The position numbers and the translations under genes are program-made. From contig NZ_VOQS01000003.1 of NCBI RefSeq assembly GCF_007995085.1, forward strand, positions 1,798,001 through 1,862,000: DNA of 64,000 nucleotides, in the 5' to 3' direction. Below are positions 1-8,491 of this stretch, piece after piece (positions within the stretch are counted from its first letter, which is position 1; each line of letters begins with the position of its first letter). The notes beneath the pieces were generated by a model. It made no database searches. It saw nothing but the letters and a program-made list of their open reading frames with translations, and had not been told where the DNA came from. This DNA is from Paraburkholderia azotifigens. GTDB lineage: Bacteria; Pseudomonadota; Gammaproteobacteria; Burkholderiales; Burkholderiaceae.

Positions 1-82
1 TGTGCAAAGCACGCCTTGGTCCGACTTCAGGCTGACGTGGATATGGATGGTGACTGGCCGTTGCCGCGCCCGACCGCGCTTT

Positions 83-345
83 TCAAGGTGCGTCAACGGC
101 CTGACGCATCATCCGGTACGCTTTGGCTAGCGCCGTATCCTCGCTGTCACGGATCGCAACGCGAAGCGCAGCGCAGCGCAGCGAGGTAACGATAGCCGCT
201 CGCTGCGATCGTGGCCAGCAGTTCGTCGATCCCTGCAAAATGTCGCGACGTGAGCACACGCGGACATCGTTGAGCTAGTCCGGGATACCAGCCGTTGGAA
301 GCACAACAACGCGATCGCCTGCAACGGGTCGCACTGGGCACTTGT
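83..345 (-). pseudogene. Degenerate 3' end of an unidentified gene
   Basis: On the minus strand a coding-like stretch runs toward the left edge and stops at 83-85. The last about 28 residues (ending in RMMRQAVDAP) read in one frame and the preceding part (LATIAASGYRYLAAL) in another. The change of frame falls in a run of three 5-base GCGCA units (166-183), the sort of place where replication slippage occurs. I do not recognise the family. Further upstream the frame breaks again, so this is probably a gene remnant rather than an expressed gene. It could also be chance open frame in high-GC DNA. Confidence 0.2.
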
Positions 346-631
346 TGGCGACAATACGATTCCGTTCAACTGCCCCACCTGTGGAGGCTCGTGATCCACG
401 AATACGACCTTTCGGTAATCTTGCCGCGACTCAGCGGTCCCCTTCGCTAAATACTCGACGCCGAACTCGTTGTCCCGGCCACCCGCTGATGTTTCTGTCT
501 AACAGCAAAAGATCGCGTAATGCCCAGGCGACTACAGCGAAGAACTTAAGATTGTGGATGCCGGAACCGTTGCATTGGATGTGCAACCGGTTGCCGGCGC
601 TCCGTGTGTGAGTGGAACGATCAAGCCTTTC
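346..631. other. Non-coding or degenerate left-end stretch
   Basis: I see no gene with a ribosome binding site, recognisable domain or convincing codon use here. Short open frames exist on both strands but none shows family features. The stretch ends at the stop of the leftward MFS gene. Confidence 0.4.
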
Positions 632-2125
632 TCAACGCTGAGGCGCTTCACCGTTTCTGGCCGCAGCAACGGCAGGGACGAGAACCGCGAAGACGACGAT
701 TGTCACTGCGACGATAAAGAGTCCAACAAACGTCAGATGAACCGATTGATGCAACGCCAGCCGAATGGCGGCAAAGCTGTCCATGCTGCCGGGTGCTGAC
801 TCGATCACCTTGCGCAGTTGATCGGAAGTGACGACGCCAAGTGTCTTCGAGTGAGCCAGCCCATAGTTGAGCAAGGCGCCGAAGACGGTCGCGCCGAGTG
901 TGCTTCCAAGGTTGCGTGAGAACAGGTTTGAGGCGGTAGCGCTGCCGCGTTGCGACTTGTCGACCTGCTCCTGGATGAGGACGAGCGACGTGACGCTGAG
1001 CGCGCCCATTCCGAAGCCCATCACCAGCGATCCGATCCCGGCCAGTAACGGCGCGCTATGAGGGGTCAACGAGACGAAGATCATCGCGCCAACCGGGATC
1101 ACCGCGCTTCCACCGATCAGCAGCTTGCGCAGATCGAACCGGTGAAAGGAGCGGGCGGAAAGCGTGGCGCCCAGCGGCCACCCCACCATGACCATCGTTA
1201 GCGCAAAGCCTGCAACCATCGGCGTGCGATGCAGCACACCCTGAACATACATCGGCAGGAAGGTTGTCAGCCCCATCAAGGCCATGCCGGAGAAAGCCGT
1301 CGCGAGGTTGGTCATCGCGATGGGACGATGCCCCCACAGGCTGAACGAAATCATCGGGTCGGGGCTACGCCGCTCCTGCCAGACAAACAGCGCTGCGCTT
1401 GCGATGAACACGCTGCCGCTGAGCATCGCGTGCGTATAGTCCGCTGTACTCAGGCTCGTCAGGCCGATCATGAGCGCGGCGATGGCGACGGTGAAGAGGA
1501 CTGCACCGCCGATATCGATCGACGGCCGAGCGTCTCTTTCCTTTTCATGCAGGAACAGGACAAAGCCTGCGGCTGAAATCAATCCGACGGGGATGTTGAT
1601 CCAGAAGATCCACGCCCACGCGAAGTCGCGGACAATAAAGCCGCCGATCATCGGCCCGAGGACCGCCGCCGTCGCCCACACGCTAGCCAGATAGCCCTGC
1701 ACCTTGCCACGCTCTTTGGCTGGGTAGAGGTCACCGACGATGGTCAGCGTGACCGGTTGTATCGAACCGGCGCCGATGCCCTGAATGAGTCTGAAGACGA
1801 TCATCGCAGGCATTGACCATGCGAAGCCGGCCAGCACCGATCCGACCAGAAAAATGGCAATGCCGGCCAGCATGATGCGCTTGCGACCAAAGATATCCGC
1901 AAGCTTGCCAAAGACCACCGTCATGGCGGTCTGGGTCAGCAAAAACGACGAGAAAACCCAGCTATATAAATGCAGTCCACCGAGTTTCGTCACGATCTGC
2001 GGCATCGCGGTCGAGACGATTGTCGCTTCGATGGCGACCATCGCCAGCGAGGCCATCACGGCGGCGATGACAAGTGGCCTGGATGTCTCCGATCTGGAAG
2101 ACAGGTTGACTGGCATTGTGTTCAT
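632..2125 (-). CDS. MFS drug/H+ antiporter, DHA2 (EmrB/QacA-type) family
   Basis: A 497-residue inner-membrane protein with about 14 hydrophobic segments, the usual number for the DHA2 branch of the major facilitator superfamily. The loop after TM2 carries GKLADIFGRKR (about residues 73-83), the MFS motif A, and the TM5 region has the antiporter-type run VLGPMIGG (about 157-164). Family members export drugs, dyes or toxic metabolites using the proton gradient. The start has AGGG a few bases upstream. It lies 468 bp downstream of the sugar mutarotase gene and is probably a separate unit; no EmrA-like partner is adjacent. Substrate cannot be told from sequence. Confidence 0.88.
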   Translation of the reverse strand: MNTMPVNLSSRSETSRPLVIAAVMASLAMVAIEATIVSTAMPQIVTKLGGLHLYSWVFSSFLLTQTAMTVVFGKLADIFGRKRIMLAGIAIFLVGSVLAGFAWSMPAMIVFRLIQGIGAGSIQPVTLTIVGDLYPAKERGKVQGYLASVWATAAVLGPMIGGFIVRDFAWAWIFWINIPVGLISAAGFVLFLHEKERDARPSIDIGGAVLFTVAIAALMIGLTSLSTADYTHAMLSGSVFIASAALFVWQERRSPDPMISFSLWGHRPIAMTNLATAFSGMALMGLTTFLPMYVQGVLHRTPMVAGFALTMVMVGWPLGATLSARSFHRFDLRKLLIGGSAVIPVGAMIFVSLTPHSAPLLAGIGSLVMGFGMGALSVTSLVLIQEQVDKSQRGSATASNLFSRNLGSTLGATVFGALLNYGLAHSKTLGVVTSDQLRKVIESAPGSMDSFAAIRLALHQSVHLTFVGLFIVAVTIVVFAVLVPAVAAARNGEAPQR

Positions 2126-2593
2126 GATATCCCTGCTGAAATGGCGACAGCTCAGGACAATGATCCGCGCGTCACCGAAATCGATAGACTCGGCAAGCCG
2201 CCTATCCCAAATGAGCGGGAATACCCGGATGGCCTGGGTTCAACTGTAGGGCCGCGCTACCCGTTTTTCACTGCCCGAAAAAGTCGAAAATATGCTCAGG
2301 CGGCTCAAACGGATATTTCCCGGCTGAGAAGTGTCGGTGCGCGTGCCGTCATGCCTGTTCCGCAGGCGCTTCCTCGAGGCACTTGCGCAGGCACACCGGT
2401 GTGGCCGATTGCAGTTCTTCGGTGAGCATGCCGAACTCGCCGACCCGGTTGTCTCCCCGAAGAAATCCCCGTCGAAACGGTGGACAGGTGCATCCTGGGA
2501 TCGGCTCAGAAGGCCCCGGACAGGTCTCTCTGACGGCACGGCGTCCAGACTCGGCTCGCCCGCGCCACGCATTTGATCCTCGGCCAATGCCGC
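2126..2593. other. Intergenic, no gene seen
   Basis: 468 bases between the efflux pump and the mutarotase gene. Open frames on both strands lack a start site or family features. The promoter of the efflux gene should lie at the left end. A minus-strand run near 2340-2450 looks faintly coding but has no start and no family I recognise. Confidence 0.4.
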
Positions 2594-2935
2594 TTATGGC
2601 TGTCGACGCAAGTCAAATATCGGCTGCATCTGAATCCATTTTTCGCCCGCTGGCGTCCACGGCGTGGCGGCCTGGAATTTCCACATTAATTCCTCCCACG
2701 CGCGAATCACCGGGTTCAATTGAGCCGCTCGGGACATCTTGTCGTTGTCGAAGACGACATCGTCTGTGTCCATTACCATGGTCAGCCGCGTTCCGAGTCG
2801 GAAAATTTCCATGCCTACTACGCCGTGTTCGCGCAGATGCTGCAGCACTTCAGGCCACACGTGGCGATGATGCTCTTCGTAGCTTTCGATAAGCGCCGGA
2901 TCGTCTTTCAGGTCCAGTGCAAGGCAAAACCGCAT
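2594..2935 (-). CDS. L-rhamnose mutarotase family sugar mutarotase
   Basis: A 113-residue protein of the L-rhamnose mutarotase family (RhaM/RhaU, DUF718), about the usual 105-115 residues. It keeps the EEHHRHVWPEV segment (about residues 20-30) that bears the conserved His of the family, and WKFQ plus a Trp-rich C-terminus. The family interconverts alpha and beta anomers of L-sugars so that transport and dehydrogenase steps receive the right anomer. GGAG lies upstream of the ATG. It is the last gene of the leftward sugar operon, 113 bp after the UxaB-like gene. The actual sugar is more likely L-fucose or L-galactose than rhamnose given the neighbours, but that is inference. Confidence 0.85.
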   Translation of the reverse strand: MRFCLALDLKDDPALIESYEEHHRHVWPEVLQHLREHGVVGMEIFRLGTRLTMVMDTDDVVFDNDKMSRAAQLNPVIRAWEELMWKFQAATPWTPAGEKWIQMQPIFDLRRQP

Positions 2936-3048
2936 AGCGACTCCGCGTCAGGAACAGGTCAAAAAGTTGGTGCGGCTGAAGATGTGTCCAGTCCGCTGCC
3001 CATGCGCAAGGCACGATTGTCACTGGACAATGACGACCACTCGATCTC

Positions 3049-4209
3049 TCAAGATGCGTCGGCCTTTTGCGTCGATGGTGTCGCTCCGTGCCGTGCGAGT
3101 GTATCGCGCAGGCGCGTCTGACGAGGCGGGACGGACAATGAATCAGCCAGCTCGATCAGCGGCAGGATTCGCCGGCGGACTTTCTCAGGATGGTTGTTGG
3201 CAATGTCCGCGATGCGATGGCGAAGGTATGGATTGAGAAAGCGTTCGCGCACGCTCGCGGCATACTGCTCCGCGCGAGTGCGCAGCCCCAGCGCATTGAA
3301 GACAGGCAATACTTCTTCCTCCCACACGGCTTCGATGCCGTCGCGCATTGCCGCGTCGTTCATCGCTTCGACGACGGTCTCGGTGGAACTTCGTCGCTGC
3401 GCGAGCCACTGATCGGCGAGCCAGGTATGTCCGAGGTTCAGAAAAAAAAGCTTCAGTTGCTCATAACTGCGCAGGTTGTCTGTCACGACGATATTCTCAT
3501 GCGTACAGGGCAGTTCCATGCCCGCCCGTCGCTCGATTGCCCACAGCGCATAAGGTTCCGCGACTGCGCCCACCGGCTCGATCGGTTCGGATACGATCCG
3601 GTCGACCAGCGAATTGACCCAGACGCATCGCTGCGACAGATACGTGATGAATGAAGCAGGCTGTCCCCATCGTTCGGCCAGGCCAATGACCAGATCACGC
3701 AGCGTGTCCCCGTTGCTAGCGATAAGTTCGCAGGGGAAGACCGATACGCCTGAGTCCGGCCGTTCGCGCCACCGCGCATGAAGGAGGGCGGCCAGCTTCG
3801 CGGGATAGCTATGGGGTACACGTGCGTCGGGCGCGAGAAGGGCAGAGGAATCACGAGGATCGAGGCAGTAGCCCGCGTCGCCGGTGTTCGAGACGATGAC
3901 GCGCACATCGTGAATCACGGCATGCCGGATCTTCGCCCAGTCGCGATCGGCAATCCACGCTGCACGTATGGCGCGGCCGTGAACGACCTTATCCACGATT
4001 GTGCCGCGCTCCCGTCCACGAATCTTCACAGGATAGCTGTCCGTCTGGCTCAATGCGGTGACGCGCGTGCGGCTTGAAGGGTTGTTGGTGGTCTGCACTA
4101 CGCTGATGCCACCGATTGCGTCGCCCCGCTGAAGAGCCTCCGAAATGAACAGAGCGACGTGTGCCAGGAGAAACCGGCTGGTGCCGAATTGAAGAATGGG
4201 TTCACTCAT
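3049..4209 (-). CDS. Mannitol dehydrogenase family oxidoreductase, tagaturonate reductase (UxaB)-like
   Basis: A 386-residue protein of the polyol-specific long-chain dehydrogenase family (mannitol dehydrogenase, UxaB, UxuB). The N-terminus LQFGTSRFLLAHVALF (about residues 6-21) is the nucleotide-binding start typical of UxaB-like members; the C-terminal half has the conserved NPYLRHRIADIANN segment (about 327-340) of the catalytic domain. It is shorter than E. coli UxaB (about 480), like many proteobacterial members. UxaB reduces D-tagaturonate to D-altronate with NADH. The gene starts 24 bp after an LgoD-like dehydrogenase, whose known product in E. coli is D-tagaturonate, so the two would act in sequence. 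Function as tagaturonate reductase rests on that context. Confidence 0.8.
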   Translation of the reverse strand: MSEPILQFGTSRFLLAHVALFISEALQRGDAIGGISVVQTTNNPSSRTRVTALSQTDSYPVKIRGRERGTIVDKVVHGRAIRAAWIADRDWAKIRHAVIHDVRVIVSNTGDAGYCLDPRDSSALLAPDARVPHSYPAKLAALLHARWRERPDSGVSVFPCELIASNGDTLRDLVIGLAERWGQPASFITYLSQRCVWVNSLVDRIVSEPIEPVGAVAEPYALWAIERRAGMELPCTHENIVVTDNLRSYEQLKLFFLNLGHTWLADQWLAQRRSSTETVVEAMNDAAMRDGIEAVWEEEVLPVFNALGLRTRAEQYAASVRERFLNPYLRHRIADIANNHPEKVRRRILPLIELADSLSVPPRQTRLRDTLARHGATPSTQKADAS

Positions 4210-4233
4210 CTCGAACGATTCCAGCGGATTCGG

Positions 4234-5241
4234 TTAGCACTCGACCAGCGCCTTGACGACGGTGCGTCCAGGCTCAAGCAGCTTCGGGAACTCGGTGGGA
4301 ACATCGGACAGACTCATCCGGTGCGTATTGAGAGCCTTGTCGGGGATGCGGCCGGCTCGCATCGCTTCGAGCACTGTCTCGAAGTCTTCCGCCGTCGCGT
4401 TCCGGCTTCCGAGCAGGGTCGCTTCGCGTTTATGGAATTCAGGATCGGAGAACGTGATCTCGCCCGGCACGATCGAGATCAGCACGTACTTGCCGCCGTG
4501 TGCGATGAAGGCGAAACCCCGATTCATCGCCTTGATGTTGCCTGTCGCGTCAAATACGACGTCGAAGAACTCGCCGTCGGTGAGCGCCGACAGATCCTCG
4601 ACGTCATTCGATCCCGCCTGAACCGTGGAAACCGCGAAATGCTCCCGACAGAACGCCAGACGATCGGCGCGCGTGTCCAGGCAGGTCACACTGGCACCAC
4701 GCAGATTCGCGAACAGCATGGCTGCCATGCCGATCGGCCCCGCCCCGACGACCAGAATCCGTTGCCCGGCTGAAACATCGGCACGCCTTACCGCGTGAGC
4801 GCCGATAGCGAGAAATTCGAGCATTGCGGCCTGATCCAGCGTCACGCCTTCGGCCCGATGCACGAACTGCGCGGGTACCGACAGGTATTCGGTCAATGCG
4901 CCATCGCTATGCACACCGAGCACCCTGATGTTGACGCAGCAGTTCGTTTTGCCCTGCCTGCAGGCGATGCAGTGTCCGCATGACAGGTAGGGCATCACGT
5001 AGACCGTATCGCCGGATGTCACGTGTGCGCCGGGATCGGCCTCGACGACCGTCGCCGACAGCTCGTGCCCCATGACGCGCGGATATTGCAGGTATGGCTG
5101 GTTGCCCGAGTAGATGTGCATGTCCGTGCCGCAAATGCCGACACGGCGCACGCGCAACAGAACCTCGCCGTCCGCGCGGACTGGCAGTTCGCGGTCTTCG
5201 TGGCGCAGCACGCCGGGCGATTCGCAAATGACGCTAAGCAT
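4234..5241 (-). CDS. Zinc-dependent dehydrogenase, L-galactonate 5-dehydrogenase (LgoD/YjjN)-like
   Basis: A 335-residue medium-chain dehydrogenase. It shows the catalytic zinc site (GICGTDMHIYSGNQP about 37-51, GHE about 60-62), the structural zinc cysteines (CGHCIACRQGKTNCC about 87-101) and the NAD-binding VVGAGPIGMAA (about 161-171). As I remember E. coli YjjN/LgoD, shared stretches include the GNQP and YPRVxGHE region, GAHAVRRA, ATGN and FSDPEFHKRE followed by GSRNAT. LgoD oxidises L-galactonate to D-tagaturonate. The start at 5241 was chosen because GAGGAAG lies just upstream; the frame is open 28 codons further but without a site. It sits between an aldose dehydrogenase and a UxaB-like gene. 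A threonine or other sugar-acid dehydrogenase is the alternative. Confidence 0.8.
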   Translation of the reverse strand: MLSVICESPGVLRHEDRELPVRADGEVLLRVRRVGICGTDMHIYSGNQPYLQYPRVMGHELSATVVEADPGAHVTSGDTVYVMPYLSCGHCIACRQGKTNCCVNIRVLGVHSDGALTEYLSVPAQFVHRAEGVTLDQAAMLEFLAIGAHAVRRADVSAGQRILVVGAGPIGMAAMLFANLRGASVTCLDTRADRLAFCREHFAVSTVQAGSNDVEDLSALTDGEFFDVVFDATGNIKAMNRGFAFIAHGGKYVLISIVPGEITFSDPEFHKREATLLGSRNATAEDFETVLEAMRAGRIPDKALNTHRMSLSDVPTEFPKLLEPGRTVVKALVEC

Positions 5242-5388
5242 TATGGCTTCCTCGTTATTGAGCGTGTCGATCGCCGGACGGCTGATCGATTCTATGGAAA
5301 TGACATGCATTGCCGCCGAAAACACGGGCGTGCGCTTCGGTGCGCTGGAAGTCGTCGCAGCATGGCTGATGGGCTTCGATTCGCAGCG

Positions 5389-6405
5389 TCACGCGCACAC
5401 TCCCGGGACGGGCGCCGACGGGTCAATCAGCCCCTCCACCGTCAGCGCCTCCCAGAGTTCCGGCGGAACGGGCGTTTCGAGCCACGCGAGGTTTTTCTGC
5501 AACTGCTCGATGCTGCGCGCACCGATTACGCAGGATATAACTGCCGGATGGGCCAGCGGAAACTGGAGTGCGACGGCGCCGAGGGGCACCTCGAAGCGGG
5601 CGCATAGGTCGGCGAGGCGGCCAACCTTCCGGGTGACTTCGGATGGCGCATCTGCGTAATTGAACTTTCCGTTTCCGACCAGTACGCCCGAGTTGAAGAC
5701 ACCCCCGGCGACGATCCTCACGTCGTTGCGCATGCACCGATCCAGCAACGGAGAGAGTGCTTCCTGTTCAAGAAGGGTGTACCGGCCAGCCAGCAGGATA
5801 AGGTCGAGATCCGCCTCTTGCATCGCGTCGGCAGCAACTTGCCATTCGTTCACACCGAGCCCGATCGCGGAAATGGCGTGCGAGTCGCGCAGTTCGGCGA
5901 GTGCCCGGAAGCCGCCTCCGCGTGTCAGCTGTTCCCAGTAGCGGGAATGCCGGTCGCCGTGCGTAGCGACACCAATGTCGTGTACATAGAGAACGTCGAT
6001 TGCCGGCATTCCGAGACGCTGCTGGCTATCCTCGTACGAGCGCATGATGCCGTCGAACGTATAGTCGAAGCGAGGCCGGAACGGCAGGGGTTGCGCCCAC
6101 CCGTCGTCGCCCGCCTGAACGGTGTCGTCGGGCCGCATGAGCCGCCCGACCTTGGTGCTGAGTGCGTAACGCGCGCGATCGCGCGTTTGCAGCGCTTGTC
6201 CGACTCGCCGTTCAGAGAGGGTATAGCCGTAGAACGGCGCAGTATCGAAATAGCGGATGCCGGCGTCCCACGCCCAGTCCACGAGTGCGTTGGCCTCTTC
6301 GGCTGACATCGGCTTGTAGAGTCCGCCCAGTTGCGAGCAGCCCAGGCCGACTGTGGTCACCGTCAATCCGTTTCGTGGTAGCGCGTGCGTCGCAATGGCT
6401 TTCAT
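5389..6405 (-). CDS. Aldo/keto reductase, D-threo-aldose 1-dehydrogenase (L-fucose/L-galactose dehydrogenase) type
   Basis: A 338-residue aldo/keto reductase. It has the N-terminal GLGCSQLGGLY (about 21-31), the catalytic Asp/Tyr pair in RYFDTAPFYGYTLSERRVG (about 52-70), the catalytic Lys in STKVGRL (about 83-89) and His in YVHDIG (about 140-145). This subgroup oxidises the C1 of L-fucose, L-galactose or D-arabinose to the lactone using NAD(P). It is the first enzymatic step expected in the operon, after import by the adjacent ABC transporter. It lies 66 bp after the binding-protein gene and 147 bp before the LgoD-like gene. No strong ribosome site is visible before the ATG. Exact substrate is not determinable here. 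Confidence 0.85.
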   Translation of the reverse strand: MKAIATHALPRNGLTVTTVGLGCSQLGGLYKPMSAEEANALVDWAWDAGIRYFDTAPFYGYTLSERRVGQALQTRDRARYALSTKVGRLMRPDDTVQAGDDGWAQPLPFRPRFDYTFDGIMRSYEDSQQRLGMPAIDVLYVHDIGVATHGDRHSRYWEQLTRGGGFRALAELRDSHAISAIGLGVNEWQVAADAMQEADLDLILLAGRYTLLEQEALSPLLDRCMRNDVRIVAGGVFNSGVLVGNGKFNYADAPSEVTRKVGRLADLCARFEVPLGAVALQFPLAHPAVISCVIGARSIEQLQKNLAWLETPVPPELWEALTVEGLIDPSAPVPGVCA

Positions 6406-6471
6406 GGAGGCGATATCTGGATGAGAAGGAAAGCGCCTGGCGGACGGCCAAAGGCTGTCCGCCAGCGTTCA

Positions 6472-7419
6472 TCAGTAGAGAACGTTCTTGGCCTCAGACG
6501 AGTCGAGGTTCTGCTTTTCGACCATCATGACGCCCGTGTCGACCTGCTTCGACACGGATTTGTGCTCGATCACACTGACGAGCGTCTGAATGCCCTTGTA
6601 CCCCATCTGGTACGAGCTCTGGACCGCGATGGCCTGGATCGTGCCGTCGCGAACGAAGCCTTGCAGGTCCTGGTTTCCGTCGAAGCCGATCGCGACAACC
6701 TTTCCGCCTTTGCCGGATTGCTGGAGGGCGCGTCCCATCCCTACGGCAGTCGGCTCATTGGCGCCAAAAATTCCCTTGAGGTCGGGATTGGCCGACAGGA
6801 CATCGGTGGTCTGGTTCAGAGCGTTCGCCATCTGCGACTGCGAATAGAACGGTCCGACTACCTGCAACTTCGAATGGGCGGCGATGTACTTGCGAAAGCC
6901 ACCCACGCGACCGACTTCCGAGCCCGCGCCCGGCACATACGACATGATCGCCACCTTGCCGTTCTGTCCGACACGGTCGATCATCGCTTTTGCACACAGT
7001 TCACCGGCTTTCGCGTTGTCGGTCGACAGGAATGACTGATAGTACTGCTTACCTGAATCGGATACCGATGAGTCGATGAGCACCACGGGAATATGGGCTT
7101 CCCACGCTTTCTTCATCGCCGGGACGAGGGCATCCGGGTCCGACGGCGCGAGTACGATGCCGGCGACATGCCGGTTCACCGCGTTCTCGACCATGTTGAC
7201 TTCGTCTGCGATAGCGGACTCGGCCGCGGGCCCCTGGAAGGTCATCGTGTAGCCCTTCGACTCGGCCATGGCGGCCGTCGCGCCTTTCTGGACGTTCTGC
7301 CAGTAATTGGAGTTGGCCGTTTTCACGATGACGGCAATTTCACCGCCCGCAGCCTGCGCGTACGCGCTGAACATCGCACACGTCATGGCGGCCGCGGCCA
7401 GCATGGATACCTTTTTCAT
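6472..7419 (-). CDS. Sugar ABC transporter periplasmic binding protein (RbsB-like)
   Basis: A 315-residue type I periplasmic sugar-binding protein. A cleavable signal peptide (MKKVSMLAAAAMTCAMFSA, cut near AQA-AGG) precedes GEIAVIVKTANSNYWQNVQ (about residues 25-43), the usual first strand and ligand-contact region of RbsB/XylF-like proteins; VNRHVAGIVLAPSDPDALVP (about 81-100) is the hinge-side motif. The start at 7419 has GAGGAGCGAGA directly upstream; an open extension of 32 codons has no signal and was rejected. It is the third gene of the operon, 40 bp after the permease. It delivers a pentose or deoxyhexose-type sugar to the permease/ATPase. Confidence 0.9.
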   Translation of the reverse strand: MKKVSMLAAAAMTCAMFSAYAQAAGGEIAVIVKTANSNYWQNVQKGATAAMAESKGYTMTFQGPAAESAIADEVNMVENAVNRHVAGIVLAPSDPDALVPAMKKAWEAHIPVVLIDSSVSDSGKQYYQSFLSTDNAKAGELCAKAMIDRVGQNGKVAIMSYVPGAGSEVGRVGGFRKYIAAHSKLQVVGPFYSQSQMANALNQTTDVLSANPDLKGIFGANEPTAVGMGRALQQSGKGGKVVAIGFDGNQDLQGFVRDGTIQAIAVQSSYQMGYKGIQTLVSVIEHKSVSKQVDTGVMMVEKQNLDSSEAKNVLY

Positions 7420-7459
7420 GTCTCGCTCCTCGATTGTGGTCTGGGACTTCGTCTTTCGA

Positions 7460-8491
7460 TTACAACTTCCGGTTTCGGAGTTGATCGATCCATACAGTGC
7501 CGAGAATGACGACACCGATGATGATTTGCTGGATGAAGCTGGATACGCCGTTCATATTCAGGCCGTTGCGCAGCACGCCGATCACGAACGCGCCAATCGC
7601 CGTGCCGGAGATCGTGCCGACACCACCCATCAGCGACGTGCCACCGATGACGGCGCTGGCAATGGCGTCGAGTTCGTACATCACCCCTTCGTTCGGCTGC
7701 GCCGTCACGAGGCGCGACATCAGCACACAGCCGGTGGCGCCCGCAAGCAGTCCGGAAAGAACGTAGGTGAACAGCTTGACGCCCTGTACGTTGACACCGG
7801 ACAGTCGCGCAGCTTCCGCGTTCGACCCGACTGCGTAGATGTGACGGCCCAGAGATGTTCGCGACAACAGAACAGAGACGGCCACAAACAGGACCACCAT
7901 GATGACCACTGGATAAGGAATGCCAGGGAAGACCGTGTCAGGGAAACCATCGGCACCCACGTGGGAGATCTTGAAAAGGGCGCCGTTGCCCAGTTCGCCG
8001 AACGCGTCGCCTAGCCCCGAGACCGGTCTTGCACCGGTTATCTGCAGGGCGAGTCCGCGCGCGACCAGCATCATGCCGAGGGTTGCGATGAATGGAGGCA
8101 AACCCATACGCGTGACGCAGATGCCATTGACCCATCCGCACGCGGCCCCGACGAGCATGCCGCCGAGCATGGCGACGGGAACGGGGACACCTGCCTTGAC
8201 GAGAAGGGCCGCCGCCACCCCGGCTAGCGCCAGCACGGACCCGACCGACAGGTCGATTCCGCCCGTGATGATGACGCACGTTGCCGCGACGCCGAGATAG
8301 GCAATCGAGGTGACCTGGAGTGCGACGGTCATCGCGTTGCTGACGGAGAAGAACGCGGCGCTGGTCAATGAAAACGCGACGACAAGTACAACAAGGCTAC
8401 CCAATGCGGCGAATTTCTGGATGAGATCGCGGCGCCGCTGTCGGGCTTGCCTTTCGACGGCCTGCGTGGCTCCTGATGAAATTTCAAGCAT
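7460..8491 (-). CDS. Sugar ABC transporter permease (RbsC/AraH-like)
   Basis: A 343-residue inner-membrane permease of the RbsC/AraH/XylH family with about 8-10 hydrophobic segments. Family-typical runs include CVIITGGIDLSVGSVLALAG (about 73-92), the RxxLGRHIYAVGSN segment (about 228-242, here RTSLGRHIYAVG) and IGGTSLMGGVGTISGT (about 284-299). The start at 8491 has GGGAGAA upstream. Its ATG overlaps the last 8 bases of the ATPase gene, implying translational coupling. It forms the transmembrane channel for the binding protein encoded next. Because the ATPase gene upstream is frameshifted, coupling and importer function may be lost. Confidence 0.9.
   Translation of the reverse strand: MLEISSGATQAVERQARQRRRDLIQKFAALGSLVVLVVAFSLTSAAFFSVSNAMTVALQVTSIAYLGVAATCVIITGGIDLSVGSVLALAGVAAALLVKAGVPVPVAMLGGMLVGAACGWVNGICVTRMGLPPFIATLGMMLVARGLALQITGARPVSGLGDAFGELGNGALFKISHVGADGFPDTVFPGIPYPVVIMVVLFVAVSVLLSRTSLGRHIYAVGSNAEAARLSGVNVQGVKLFTYVLSGLLAGATGCVLMSRLVTAQPNEGVMYELDAIASAVIGGTSLMGGVGTISGTAIGAFVIGVLRNGLNMNGVSSFIQQIIIGVVILGTVWIDQLRNRKL

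Noticed and set aside
2305..2587. A coding-like minus-strand stretch between the efflux pump and mutarotase genes
   Set aside because: No start site, no family pattern, and the frame is broken on both sides.
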